Source of the DNA: CAVVMA01 sp963788205
GTDB lineage: Bacteria; Desulfobacterota; Binatia; Binatales; Binataceae
Assembly: GCA_963788205.1 (NCBI GenBank)
Contig: CAWBGG010000005.1
Coordinates: 248,001 to 312,000, forward strand
Length of the DNA: 64,000 bases
Reading direction: 5' to 3'
Positions 22,406 to 30,963 of the stretch are shown in pieces. The notes under the pieces were generated by a model. It made no database searches. It saw nothing but the letters and a program-made list of their open reading frames with translations, and had not been told where the DNA came from. The first letter of the stretch is position 1; every line of letters starts with the position of its first letter. The translations under genes were made by a program, and so were the position numbers.

Positions 22406-23266
22406 GTGGCGAAGCGCCCAATTAAGAATGTCGGCTTGATCGTCAAGCGCGAAAGTCCCCACGCGCTGGCTATCGCGCGCGAGCTCAGCGCCTGGATAAC
22501 CTCGCGGGAGCTGGTCGCGATGGCCGCCGAGGCGACGGCACGGGAAATCAACGCCCGGCCGCTGGCGATCGAAGAGCTGGCGCGGCGCGCGGAGCTGATC
22601 GTGGTGCTCGGCGGCGACGGCACGCTGCTGGCCATCGCGCGGCTGATCTGCGAGCGCGAGACGCCGATCCTGGGCATCAACCTCGGCGGGCTCGGCTTTT
22701 TGACTCAAGCGACGATCGCGGAGGCGCACAGCTCGCTGGAGCGTGTGCTGGCCGGCGACTACGAAGTTGACCGCCGTATCATGCTGGAGGCCTCGGTGAT
22801 TAGCGGCGGCAAGGCAGAGCACGCAGAGCCCCTGCGCGCGCTGAACGACGTGGTGATCAACAAGCGCGAAGTCGGCACGCTGCTCGAAATCGAAGTGATC
22901 GCCGATCGCCAGCCGTTCTGCTTCTATCGCGCCGACGGGCTGATCGTCGCGACGCCCACCGGCTCGACGGCCTATGCGCTGAGCGCCGGCGGCCCGATCG
23001 TATTTCCCACGCTCAACGCGCTGGTGCTGGCGCCGATCTGTCCGCATACGCTGAGCAACCGGCCGGTGGTCCTGCCCGACACCTTCGAGCTGGAGATCCG
23101 CGTGACCGGCAAGCTCGCGGCGGCGCTGACGCTCGACGGACAGCAGATGGTGCCGCTCGAGCCCGACGACGCGGTCAAGGTCCGCAAAAGCAAGAGCGTG
23201 GTGGCGCTGATCCGTTCGACCCATCCGTACTTCGAGATCTGGCGCGACAAGCTGCGCTGGGGATAA
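22406..23266 (+). CDS. nadK: NAD kinase
   Basis: 286 aa cytoplasmic enzyme phosphorylating NAD to NADP. The GGDGT motif is at residues 69-73, followed by ILGINLGGLGFLTQ, the NDVVINK motif and the conserved DGLIVATPTGSTAYALSAGGP segment. It starts with GTG at 22406 preceded by AAGGA. recN begins two bases after the stop, an order (nadK-recN) seen in many bacteria. Confidence 0.97.
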   Translation: MAKRPIKNVGLIVKRESPHALAIARELSAWITSRELVAMAAEATAREINARPLAIEELARRAELIVVLGGDGTLLAIARLICERETPILGINLGGLGFLTQATIAEAHSSLERVLAGDYEVDRRIMLEASVISGGKAEHAEPLRALNDVVINKREVGTLLEIEVIADRQPFCFYRADGLIVATPTGSTAYALSAGGPIVFPTLNALVLAPICPHTLSNRPVVLPDTFELEIRVTGKLAAALTLDGQQMVPLEPDDAVKVRKSKSVVALIRSTHPYFEIWRDKLRWG

Positions 23267-23268
23267 GC

Positions 23269-24966
23269 GTGCTGCTCGAGCTGCGAATCCGCAACTTCGC
23301 GATTATCGAGGAGGCGGCGCTCCAGTTCGGCCCCGGCCTCAATGTGCTTTCCGGCGAGACCGGCGCGGGCAAGACGATCATCATGAGCGCGCTGGCGATG
23401 CTGCTGGGCGCGCGGGCCTCGCCGGAGTTGATCCGCGTCGACCAGAAGGAAGCCGCGGTCGAGGCGTTGTTCGATTTGGAGGGCGACGGCGAATTCCTGC
23501 GCGACGGCGAACGGCTGCCGGGCGGCGATCAGCACGAGTTGCTGGTGCGGCGCGTGATCGCGGAGGCCGGCCGCTCGCGCGTAGTGATCAACGACGAGCT
23601 GGCGACGGTAAACAGCCTGGCCAAAGCCGGCGCCGCACTGGTTCAGATTTACGGCCAGCACGAACAGCAATTGCTGCTGCGCCCGGAAACCCATCGGCAG
23701 ATCCTCGATCGCTACGCCGGGCTCGAATCGGAGCTCGCCGAATATGGCGCGGCTTACGAGCGGGCGGCCGCCATTCGCGCGCGGCTGGAGGAACTAGCGC
23801 GCCGGGAACGCGAGCGCGCCGACCTGATGGAGCTGGCGCGCTTCAAGCTGGCGGAGCTGGAGCGGGCAGAAATCGCGCCCGGCGAGGATGAGGAGCTGGC
23901 CGCCTCGCGCGCGGTGCTTGCCAACGCGGCCAAGCTCGCTGCCGCAGCCAACGACGCGCAGGAGATGCTCTACGGAGCCCAGGATGCGGCACTCGATCTG
24001 ATCGCGCGCGCGCAGACCCGGCTGGGCGAGGCGGCTGCGATCGATCGCAAGCTCAGCGAGCCGCTCGAATTGATCGCGGCGGCGCGCCTGAGCCTCGAAG
24101 AGGCCGCGCACGAACTGCGCTCGTATGCGAACCGAATCGAGGCCGATCCGGCGCGGCTCGAAGCGATCGAAACCCGGCTGGCCGAGCTTAACCGCCTCAA
24201 GCGCAAGTACGGCGGCACGCTCGAGACCGCGCTGGAGACGCTGGCGCGCTCACGCGCTGAGATCGCGGAGCTCGAAAAAATAGAGGAGAACAAGGGGCGC
24301 GCCGAGGCCGAGCTTGCCGCCGCGCTCGATATGCTCGCGGCGCTCGCGAAAAAGCTCAGCGCGCGGCGCCATCGCGCCGGCGCAGAGCTCAAGCGCGGGA
24401 TGGAAACCGAGTTGAAGGCGCTCGGGATGCGCAATCCGGTCTTCGAGGCGCGTATCGAGAACTACGCGGAGCGCGAGGCGGGCTTCGTCCACGCCGGTGC
24501 GGCGTTGGGACCGAGCGGCTCCGATGTCGCCGAGTTTTACCTGTCGCCCAATCTGGGCCAGCCGCCGATGGCATTAGCGAAGATCGCCTCGGGCGGCGAG
24601 CTGTCGCGGATCATGCTGGCGCTCAAGAGCCTGGAGGCGCGCAAGCGCGGCGTCGCAACCCTGATTTTCGACGAGGTGGACGCGGGCATCGGCGGCGCGA
24701 TCGCCGAAGTGGTGGGCCGCAAACTCAAGCTCTTATCGCGCTACCATCAGGTGCTCTGCATCACGCATCTGCCGCAGATCGCGGCCTTTGCCGATACCCA
24801 CTTTGTGGTGGAAAAAGAGCAACGCCGCGGCGCGACGCGCAGCCGCGTGAACGCGTTGAAGGCGGCGGATCGCGCCGAGGAGATCGCCCGGATGCTGGGC
24901 GGCGCCGAGATCACCGATCACATGCGGCGGGCCGCCCGCGAGCTTCTCGATCGCGCGCAGGCGTGA
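23269..24966 (+). CDS. recN: DNA repair protein RecN
   Basis: 565 aa SMC-like ATPase acting in double-strand break repair. Walker A GETGAGKT at residues 29-36, a long coiled coil in the middle (about 150-370, very Ala/Glu/Arg rich), then the ABC signature region SGGELSRIMLALKSL and Walker B LIFDEVDAGIGG. The D-loop and switch (CITHLPQIAAFAD) are intact. GTG start at 23269, two bases after nadK, so the two form an operon. Confidence 0.97.
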   Translation: MLLELRIRNFAIIEEAALQFGPGLNVLSGETGAGKTIIMSALAMLLGARASPELIRVDQKEAAVEALFDLEGDGEFLRDGERLPGGDQHELLVRRVIAEAGRSRVVINDELATVNSLAKAGAALVQIYGQHEQQLLLRPETHRQILDRYAGLESELAEYGAAYERAAAIRARLEELARRERERADLMELARFKLAELERAEIAPGEDEELAASRAVLANAAKLAAAANDAQEMLYGAQDAALDLIARAQTRLGEAAAIDRKLSEPLELIAAARLSLEEAAHELRSYANRIEADPARLEAIETRLAELNRLKRKYGGTLETALETLARSRAEIAELEKIEENKGRAEAELAAALDMLAALAKKLSARRHRAGAELKRGMETELKALGMRNPVFEARIENYAEREAGFVHAGAALGPSGSDVAEFYLSPNLGQPPMALAKIASGGELSRIMLALKSLEARKRGVATLIFDEVDAGIGGAIAEVVGRKLKLLSRYHQVLCITHLPQIAAFADTHFVVEKEQRRGATRSRVNALKAADRAEEIARMLGGAEITDHMRRAARELLDRAQA

Positions 24967-24984
24967 GCGGAAATCGCGCGGGCT

Positions 24985-25398
24985 CTACGACGAGCGCGGC
25001 TTGAGCTTGCTGTGCGCGGCGCGTTCGTAGCGCGTGGCCGCGATCCGCTTGTATTGGCGATCGGCGAGCCACGGGAATCCCGGCACGTACCACAGATACG
25101 CCAGCCATCCGGTGATTCCGTCCTGATGGCGCAGGATCTCGTTGATCGCTCGCGCCCCACGATAGACGCGTCCGCGATCGTCCACCGCGTGCAGCTCCTC
25201 CAGCAGCTCGTCGAGCTTGAATTGCGGAAAGTGCTCACGATGGGCTGGATCCTGCAGGTCGAAGATTTCGATCGCCATGCTGCGGTCGTAGCGGCGGACC
25301 GCCTCGGCACCGCTGCGGCACATATCGCACGCCCCGTCGATCAGGATCGCGAGCTTGCCCGGCGACGCCGTTCCCGCCACGCCCGCGGGATGATCCAT
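24985..25398 (-). CDS. Thiol-disulfide oxidoreductase DCC family protein (DUF393)
   Basis: 137 aa. The family signature DGxCxxC is present as LIDGACDMCRSG near residue 20, with downstream FDLQDPAHREHF and the C-terminal AYLWYVPGFPWLADRQY motif. The family is thioredoxin-like and small; substrates are unknown. The ATG at 25398 is one base after the stop of the LeuA-domain gene, so the two are cotranscribed; the open frame extends upstream into that gene but without support. Confidence 0.82.
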   Translation of the reverse strand: MDHPAGVAGTASPGKLAILIDGACDMCRSGAEAVRRYDRSMAIEIFDLQDPAHREHFPQFKLDELLEELHAVDDRGRVYRGARAINEILRHQDGITGWLAYLWYVPGFPWLADRQYKRIAATRYERAAHSKLKPRSS

Positions 25399-25399
25399 A

Positions 25400-25921
25400 T
25401 CAGCGCCTCGACAGGCGGGGGTTTTGCGCGGCGTGCAAGAGCTTGAGCTGCTCGCTGTGGATACGCCATTCGTAACCGTCGAGCAGCGACAACCATCCGG
25501 CCTCAACCGTGTTGGCCGACTTGGCGAGCGTGGCCCAGGTGCTGTGGCCGTCGGAGAATTTCTTGATCGACATGACCTCGGCTTCGGTCGATTCGCCGCT
25601 GCCGTGCATGTACGTCTCCGTCACGCGCACCGCTTCGAGGAAAGGAAAGTACTTGAGCAGGGCCTTGCGGAGCGCGAGATCGAGCGCGTGGACCACGCCG
25701 ACGCCGCGCGCGGCCTCGGTGTCCTCGGCATCGCCGACCTTGATTACCACGGTCGCGTCGATGGTCATCTTGCCTTCGTAGTAGTCGTCGATCACGCGGC
25801 GGCGCACCACCTCAAAAGGCGCCACGTAGTTGCCGGCGGTCCGCAGCTCCGCCAGCTCGCGGGAAGCCTGCGGCACGTCGGTCTCGAAGAAAAAAGAACC
25901 GCCCTCTTCGCTCATCGCCAT
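25400..25921 (-). CDS. Free-standing LeuA allosteric (dimerisation) domain protein
   Basis: 173 aa. The whole protein corresponds to the C-terminal regulatory domain of 2-isopropylmalate or citramalate synthase: YEGKMTIDATVVIKVGD, ALDLALRKALLKYFPFLEAV and the end TWATLAKSANTVEAGWLSLLDG match the LeuA_dimer fold, which binds leucine or isoleucine in the full enzymes. No catalytic TIM barrel precedes it; upstream is a MITE-like repeat. It could be a separated regulator or the remaining 3' end of a broken cimA-like gene. Start taken as the ATG at 25921; another lies two codons on. Confidence 0.8.
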   Translation of the reverse strand: MAMSEEGGSFFFETDVPQASRELAELRTAGNYVAPFEVVRRRVIDDYYEGKMTIDATVVIKVGDAEDTEAARGVGVVHALDLALRKALLKYFPFLEAVRVTETYMHGSGESTEAEVMSIKKFSDGHSTWATLAKSANTVEAGWLSLLDGYEWRIHSEQLKLLHAAQNPRLSRR

Positions 25922-25985
25922 CACTGCTGCCTGATTATCACGTCGCGGCCAGAGCCTTTCAAGGCGATTCGTCGGCGGGCAGTGT

Positions 25986-26093
25986 GCGGTTTTGACAGCA
26001 CGGGCCGGCACGGAGGCCGGCCCCTACCCAATGTAGGAGCTTCATTCAGGGTAGTGGCCGGCGTCCCTGCCGGCCATCCGACTCCAAAACCGC
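25986..26093. repeat. MITE-like repeat, copy 1
   Basis: 108-bp element with terminal inverted repeats GCGGTTTTG and CAAAACCGC and an internal GGCCGGC palindrome around TGTAGGAGCTTCATT. A second, nearly identical copy lies at 56932-57054. It carries no gene. It separates the LeuA-domain gene from fabG. Confidence 0.75.
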
Positions 26094-26141
26094 CCGCGAT
26101 CCGGCAGCCAGGAGCGCCTCGCGAGTGCGGTGGCGCGACGC

Positions 26142-26888
26142 TTACATCGCGAGGCCGCCGTCCACCTGGATAACGGCGCCGGTGATGTACGCAGCGGCGT
26201 CGGAGAGCAGGAACGCGGCGACCGGCGCGGCGTCGGCCACGGTGCCGAAGCGCCCCAGCGGAATCAGGTTGAGAGCGGCGGCGCGATTCTCCGGCGGCAT
26301 CGTCGCCGTCATGTCGGTCTCGATAAAGCCCAGCGCCATCGCGTTGACGCGCACGTTGAGCCGTCCCACTTCCTTGGCGAGCGCCTTGGTGAGCCCGATC
26401 ACTCCCGCCTTGGAGGCCGAGTAGTTGACCTGCCCCGCCATCCCGACGATTCCGCTCACCGAGGCGATGTTGAGGATCGCGCCCGACCGGGCCTTCATCA
26501 TCATGAAGACCGCGGCGCGGACGAAGTTGTAAGCGCCGGTCAGATTGGTGCGAATCACCTCGGCCCAGTCGTCTTCGCTCATCATCACGATCAGCTTGTC
26601 GCGGGTGAGTCCGGCGTTGTTGACCAGGCCGTCGATACGGCCGAAGGCGCTCTTGGTCGCATTCACCATCTCGCGCACGCGCTTCAAGTCGCCGGCGTCG
26701 GCCTGGAAGGCCAGCGCCTTGACGCCCATCGCCTCGATTTCGCTCTTGAGCGCCAGCGCCGGCGCTTCGCTCTTCAAATAGTTGAACGCGACGTTGGCGC
26801 CGCGGCGCGCCACTTCGAGCGCGATCGCGCGGCCGATTCCGCGACTCGCGCCGGTTACGATTATGCCCCTGTCTTCGAGGTCCTTCAT
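26142..26888 (-). CDS. fabG: 3-oxoacyl-[acyl-carrier-protein] reductase (FabG-type SDR)
   Basis: 248 aa short-chain dehydrogenase. The NADP-binding loop is TGASRGIGRAIALEVARRG, NNAG is at about residue 91, the catalytic Ser-Tyr-Lys are in SVSGIVGMAGQVNYSASKAG, and it ends INVDGG-like as ITGAVIQVDGGLAM. The pattern is that of FabG, though no acyl carrier or fab genes are adjacent, so a dedicated role in another reduction is possible. It starts one base after the stop of the unknown gene upstream, indicating coupled expression. Confidence 0.85.
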   Translation of the reverse strand: MKDLEDRGIIVTGASRGIGRAIALEVARRGANVAFNYLKSEAPALALKSEIEAMGVKALAFQADAGDLKRVREMVNATKSAFGRIDGLVNNAGLTRDKLIVMMSEDDWAEVIRTNLTGAYNFVRAAVFMMMKARSGAILNIASVSGIVGMAGQVNYSASKAGVIGLTKALAKEVGRLNVRVNAMALGFIETDMTATMPPENRAAALNLIPLGRFGTVADAAPVAAFLLSDAAAYITGAVIQVDGGLAM

Positions 26889-26889
26889 T

Positions 26890-27441
26890 CTATTCGGCTC
26901 GGTTCAACTCGCGCTCAAGTATCGCCCGATACTGCCCGATGTACGATAGGTACTGATAACCGAAGCCGCGCTCAAGTTCCGGGTCATATTGCGGCGGGGC
27001 GCCGCCAAGGTCAGCGACCAGCCAGGTGAAGACCATCCATTCCTCGGAGCGCGGAGCCTTGCGCAATTGGTCGCGCTTGAGCATCACGCGTTTCAGATCG
27101 AGATTGAGAATCCGCGCGAGCAGCGCGACCAGCTCGCTGGCGTCGCGGAGCATCTCGTCGCGCGCGAAGAGATTCGCCGCGTAGATCATCAGATCGGCCA
27201 GACAGGCCTCGACCGAATCGGGACTTGCGCCGCGTCGATAGTCGGCCAGCGGTCCCGCCGCCGACAGCGCAAAGGCCATGAAGTCGGCGTTGCCGCCATT
27301 GAGGATCGAGATGAACTTGACCGCGTGAGCCGAGCCCGCTTCGGCGAGCCGATGGTTGAACCTGGCCAGGCCGGGACCGGCGAGCTCTCGCATGAATCGC
27401 CGCCGCGAGGGCGAGAGCCTGAATATCAGGCCGGAGAGCAA
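26890..27441 (-). CDS. Hypothetical protein upstream of fabG
   Basis: 183 aa from a TTG start, or 167 aa from the ATG at 27393; neither has a clear Shine-Dalgarno. No signal peptide or membrane span. It is largely helical, with FRLSPSRRRFMRELAG at the N-terminus and the C-terminal block ELERGFGYQYLSYIGQYRAIL. I do not recognise the family. The one-base gap to fabG says they are cotranscribed and probably work in one pathway. The gene begins close to the REP arm and IS element on its 5' side, so its promoter may have been displaced. Confidence 0.6.
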   Translation of the reverse strand: MLSGLIFRLSPSRRRFMRELAGPGLARFNHRLAEAGSAHAVKFISILNGGNADFMAFALSAAGPLADYRRGASPDSVEACLADLMIYAANLFARDEMLRDASELVALLARILNLDLKRVMLKRDQLRKAPRSEEWMVFTWLVADLGGAPPQYDPELERGFGYQYLSYIGQYRAILERELNRAE

Positions 27442-27476
27442 ATGGCCCTGATTTGGAGCGCTTTACGTGACCTGCT

Positions 27477-27522
27477 AAATCGCTTCGCGTAGATCCTTCG
27501 GCTTCGCTAGGCTCGCCTCAGA
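27477..27522. repeat. REP-like arm left of the IS element
   Basis: 46-bp sequence beginning AAATCGCTTCGCGTAG. It is an inverted match (39 of 46 by eye) to 29012-29057 on the other side of the insertion sequence. It overlaps the left IS end by about seven bases. Confidence 0.65.
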
Positions 27523-28981
27523 GTTTGTGAATTTTTCGGCTTCGAAGGATCGCATTTGCGATTGAGAAGTGGATGATGGGAGTGAGGCGGAGGTGCGGTG
27601 ATGGACGAGGCGGTGCGGTTGCGGGAGGCGAATCGGCGGCAGCTTTTGCTGCGCCCGTGCGATCTGGAGTCGTTGCTGGCTGCGGATCATCCGGCGCGGG
27701 CGATCTGGCGGATTCTGGAGGGGCTGGATCTGGAACGGTTTCACGCGCCGATCAAGGCCCGCGAAGGAAGCGCGGGTAGAGATGCGACCGACCCCAAGAT
27801 CCTGTTGGCGCTGTGGCTGTATGGGCTGAGCCAGGGGGTGAGCAGCGCGCGGGAGCTCGCGCGGCTTAGCCAGGCGCATGACGCGTATCGCTGGATCTGC
27901 GGCGGGGTAACGGTCAACTATCACACCCTGAGCGACTTTCGCAGCAGTGCGGCGGTGGACGATTTGATGAGTCAGGTGTTGGCGGTGCTGACCCACAAGG
28001 GGCTGGTGCGGCTTTATCGAGTGGCGCAGGACGGAACCCGCGTGCGGGCTAGTGCGGGGCAGGCCTCGTTCCATCGCCAGCCCACCTTGGAGCGCCATCT
28101 CCAGGCTGCGCGTGCCCATCTTGAAGCGCTCCAGCGGGAGGAGCAACTCGACCCGCAGCGCAGCGCGCGCGTCCAAGCCGCACGGCAGCGCGCGGCCCGC
28201 CAACGCGAGCAGCGTGTCAGCCAGGCGCTGGCGGAGTTGGAGCAATTGAGCGCGCAGCGCAGCCAGGCCAAGAACCATCCCCAGCGCGGGCGCGAAGTCA
28301 GGGTTTCGACCACCGATCCCCAGGCGCGGGTGATGAAGCTGGGCGACGGCGGCTTTCGCCCCGCTTACAACCTGCAGTTCGGCACCGATACCCAAAGTCT
28401 GATCATCGTGGGGACCGGGGTTTGCAACCGCGGCAGCGACAACCGGCAGTTGGAACCCATGCTCGATGAGCTCGAGCGGCGCACCGGGCGCGCTCCTCAA
28501 CAGCACCTGGCGGACGGCGGTTACATGAACTTCGAGGCGGTCGAGCGCGCCGCCGCACGCGGGGTGGAAGTGTTTTCCCCGCCGCACGAGAACCGGACTT
28601 ACCATATCAATCCGCTCAGCCCGCAACCCGGCGACTCCCCGGCCATCGCTGCCTATCGCCAGCGCATGGCCTCGGCCGAAGGCAAGCAGATCTATAAGGA
28701 GCGCGCCGCCAGCGCCGAACTGGTCAACGCCGACCTCAAAACCTGGCGCGGACTTGACCACCTGCTGGTGCGCGGCATGAGCAAGGTGCTGACCGTCGTA
28801 ATCTGGTCGGCACTGACCTACAATCTGATGCGGTCGATCAGGCTGGGCTGGTTGTGAAGCGGCCGGCATCATGAAGCCCAATCGGCCGAGCAACCGACCG
28901 ACCAAACGCCAATTCCCCACGCCCATTCTCGCCCACGCCCCCTCGGCGCTCCAAAATCGAATTTCTTCACAAACTCTCAGG
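27516..28981 (+). mobile_element. IS1182-family insertion sequence, apparently intact
   Basis: About 1.47 kb. The ends CCTCAGAGTTTGTGAA (27516-27531) and, reverse-complemented, CCTGAGAGTTTGTGAA (28966-28981) form a 16-bp inverted repeat with one mismatch. One transposase gene fills the element. The exact outer boundary is uncertain because the first bases resemble the flanking REP sequence, and I could not confirm a target-site duplication. Confidence 0.8.
27601..28857 (+). CDS. IS1182-type transposase
   Basis: 418 aa DDE transposase of the IS5/IS1182 group. The N-terminal DUF772 domain (ATDPKILLALWLYGLSQGVSS) is followed by the first catalytic Asp in VAQDGTRVRASAG, a charged helical insert with repeated Gln/Arg/Glu, the second Asp in LADGGYMNFEAVE and the final Glu in ERAASAELVNADL. 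All three catalytic residues are present and the frame is open, so the element may still be active. The start is the second of two consecutive candidate codons at 27598 and 27601. Confidence 0.92.
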   Translation: MDEAVRLREANRRQLLLRPCDLESLLAADHPARAIWRILEGLDLERFHAPIKAREGSAGRDATDPKILLALWLYGLSQGVSSARELARLSQAHDAYRWICGGVTVNYHTLSDFRSSAAVDDLMSQVLAVLTHKGLVRLYRVAQDGTRVRASAGQASFHRQPTLERHLQAARAHLEALQREEQLDPQRSARVQAARQRAARQREQRVSQALAELEQLSAQRSQAKNHPQRGREVRVSTTDPQARVMKLGDGGFRPAYNLQFGTDTQSLIIVGTGVCNRGSDNRQLEPMLDELERRTGRAPQQHLADGGYMNFEAVERAAARGVEVFSPPHENRTYHINPLSPQPGDSPAIAAYRQRMASAEGKQIYKERAASAELVNADLKTWRGLDHLLVRGMSKVLTVVIWSALTYNLMRSIRLGWL

Positions 28982-29011
28982 ATGACACCCAAAAGGATCT
29001 CTGATTGTCAT

Positions 29012-29057
29012 TCTGAGCCGAGCTTGCCGAAGGCGAAGAACCTACGCGAAGCGATTT
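29012..29057. repeat. REP-like arm right of the IS element
   Basis: Inverted partner of 27477-27522. It starts TCTGAGCCGAGC and ends GCGAAGCGATTT, preceded by TTGTCAT, so it also matches the TGTCATTCTGAG type of palindrome seen at 56139-56160. Confidence 0.65.
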
Positions 29058-29080
29058 GCGGCGGCGCGCCGCTCACTCCG

Positions 29081-29470
29081 TCAGGCGCTGAACGACGAAC
29101 CACAACCGCAGGTGCGGCTGGCGCGAGGATTGTCGAAGCGAAATCCGGCGTTGTGCAGGCCCTCGACGTAATCGAGGGTCATCCCGCCGATATACGGCAG
29201 CGACAGTTCATCGACGTAAATCTTGATCCCGTCCAAGTCCGTGACGACGTCGCCATCCTTGTGCGAATCGAAGTTCAGCGCGTACTGGAATCCCGAGCAT
29301 CCACCGCCGGTCACGCCGATTCGAAGCCCGACTTCGGCGCCGAGCTTCTCCTTCAAGTGCATCGACTTGACGATTTCCAGCGCCTTGGGCGTAAGCTTGA
29401 GTGAAGTATCGACCGGTGCCGAACCGTTCGAGGCGGGTTCGTTGTGCTCATTGCGCAATTCCTCTGACAT
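29081..29470 (-). CDS. A-type Fe-S carrier (IscA/ErpA/HesB family)
   Basis: 129 aa. A-type proteins deliver Fe-S clusters to apo-targets. The three family cysteines are visible: GGGCSGFQY near residue 58 and TCGCGSSF at the C-terminus. An N-terminal acidic, low-complexity extension of about 20 residues precedes the domain (LKLTPKALEIVKSM). The start is the ATG at 29470, preceded by a perfect GGAGGG six bases away. It stands alone, not in an isc or suf operon, next to queG, which encodes a client Fe-S enzyme; ErpA-like function is inferred. Confidence 0.9.
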   Translation of the reverse strand: MSEELRNEHNEPASNGSAPVDTSLKLTPKALEIVKSMHLKEKLGAEVGLRIGVTGGGCSGFQYALNFDSHKDGDVVTDLDGIKIYVDELSLPYIGGMTLDYVEGLHNAGFRFDNPRASRTCGCGSSFSA

Positions 29471-29797
29471 TTGTGACCCTCCAGGAAGGGAGCGCCAGCA
29501 GCACACCGCATCCCGATTAGAAAGTAATGACGCCTGACCGCTCAGTCAAGGCAGCGCGATAGCGGGTCATTCCCAGGGCACAGTTGAATTCTGCCGCTAA
29601 TGGTCGCGCGCGTATCGGCGCCTTTGCGACTCAAATGTGCGCCGACCGCCGCCGCGCCTCGCATGAATGGGCTCTATCATCGGATTGAGCCCGCACACCC
29701 TATCGCTTTACGCCAGAACCAACCCAATATTCAAAGTGACCAACTACGCTGGCCACTCGCGATGGCATAATCGGCGCGAAGGTATACTGGAAGGGTC
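29471..29797. other. Divergent intergenic region between the Fe-S carrier and queG
   Basis: 327 bases with no gene. It must contain the promoters of the two divergent genes; one candidate for the Fe-S carrier is listed separately. A TATACT hexamer at about 29782 lies only about ten bases before the queG GTG and has no convincing -35. Confidence 0.5.
29521..29549 (-). promoter_or_regulatory. Possible sigma-70-type promoter for the Fe-S carrier gene
   Basis: On the minus strand, TTGACT (29549-29544) and TACTTT (29526-29521) are separated by 17 bases, about 50 bases upstream of the start codon. The -10 matches consensus poorly. Confidence 0.3.
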
Positions 29798-30910
29798 GTG
29801 AAGCTGGAGGAGGCCATCGTCAAGGCGGCGCAGCGCGAGGGTTTTGTGCTGGCCGGATTCGCGCGCCTGCGGCGGCTCGACCATCGCGAGAAGTTCTACG
29901 CTGGATGGCTCGGCGCCGATCGCCATGCCGACATGGCCTATCTCGCGCGTGATCCCGAGCGGCGTTTCGATCCGCGCCTGCTCGATCCGCGGCTGCGCTC
30001 GGTGGTGAGTCTCGGCTATCCCTACGACACGCCCGCGCCGCCGCGAATCGACTGGCGGGCAGACTTGCGCGGGCGAATCGCCGCTTACGCGCTCGGTATC
30101 GACTATCACGATCGGGTGCTGAAGAAGGCGCGCGTAGTCGCCGGGACGATCGCGGCGATGCGGCCCGGCGCGGTGACGCGCGCCTACGTCGATACCGGGC
30201 CGGTGTTCGAGCGCGAATGGGCGACTGAGGCGGGCATCGGATGGTTCGGCAAGAACACCAACCTGCTCAATCGTGAACACGGTTCGTATTTTTTCCTGAG
30301 CGAGATTTTCACCGACCTCGAACTGGAACCCGACCACGAGCCGTATCGCGATCATTGCGGCACCTGCCGCCGATGCCTGGACCTGTGCCCCACGGGCGCG
30401 CTCGCCGGCGGTTACCTGATGGAGCCGCGGCTATGTATCAGCTACCTGACGATAGAAAATCGCGGCCCGATACCGATCGCATTGAGGCCGAAGCTCGGCG
30501 AATGGATCTTCGGCTGCGACATCTGTCAGGAAGTCTGTCCCTGGAACGATACGCGCGCCTCCGATGGCGCCGAGGAACTCGCGCCGCGGCTGGCCGAGTT
30601 GCTGGCGCTCGACGACGCGGGCTTTCGGCGGCGCTATGGCCACAGCGCCGTCAAACGGGCCAAGCGCCGCGGGCTATTGCGCAACGCATGCGTGGCGCTC
30701 GGCAACAGCGGCAATCGCGAGGCGGTGCCGCCGCTGATCCGCGCGCTGGAAGCGGAGCCCGAAGCGCTGGTGCGAGCGCACGCAGCGTGGGCGCTGGGCC
30801 GATTGGGCGGTAGCGCGGCGCGCGCCGCGCTGGATCGGCATCTGCGAACCGAACCCGATTCGGAAGCCGGCCGCGAAATCAAGGCTGCGCTTGGCGAAAC
30901 GGCCAATTAA
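29798..30910 (+). CDS. queG: Epoxyqueuosine reductase
   Basis: 370 aa cobalamin-dependent Fe-S enzyme that makes queuosine in tRNA. The N-terminal DUF1730 region (AHMDY-like HADMAYLARDPERRFDP) is followed by the cobalamin-binding part (DTGPVFEREWATEAGIGWFGKN), then two 4Fe-4S motifs, CGTCRRCLDLCPTGAL and CDICQEVCPWN, and a C-terminal HEAT-like repeat (GNSGNREAVPPLIRALEAE). It starts with GTG. The cobalamin requirement fits the cobalamin genes at 56-59 kb. Confidence 0.95.
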   Translation: MKLEEAIVKAAQREGFVLAGFARLRRLDHREKFYAGWLGADRHADMAYLARDPERRFDPRLLDPRLRSVVSLGYPYDTPAPPRIDWRADLRGRIAAYALGIDYHDRVLKKARVVAGTIAAMRPGAVTRAYVDTGPVFEREWATEAGIGWFGKNTNLLNREHGSYFFLSEIFTDLELEPDHEPYRDHCGTCRRCLDLCPTGALAGGYLMEPRLCISYLTIENRGPIPIALRPKLGEWIFGCDICQEVCPWNDTRASDGAEELAPRLAELLALDDAGFRRRYGHSAVKRAKRRGLLRNACVALGNSGNREAVPPLIRALEAEPEALVRAHAAWALGRLGGSAARAALDRHLRTEPDSEAGREIKAALGETAN

Positions 30911-30963
30911 CGGCGCTTGCCAAGCGGGTGCCGCGCGTCGGAGACTCTTGATAGACGCCGGCC

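Noticed and set aside
27477..29057. A composite transposon or a larger mobile unit bounded by the inverted REP arms
   Set aside because: Only one IS and no cargo gene; REP arms of the same type occur at 56.1 kb without an IS.
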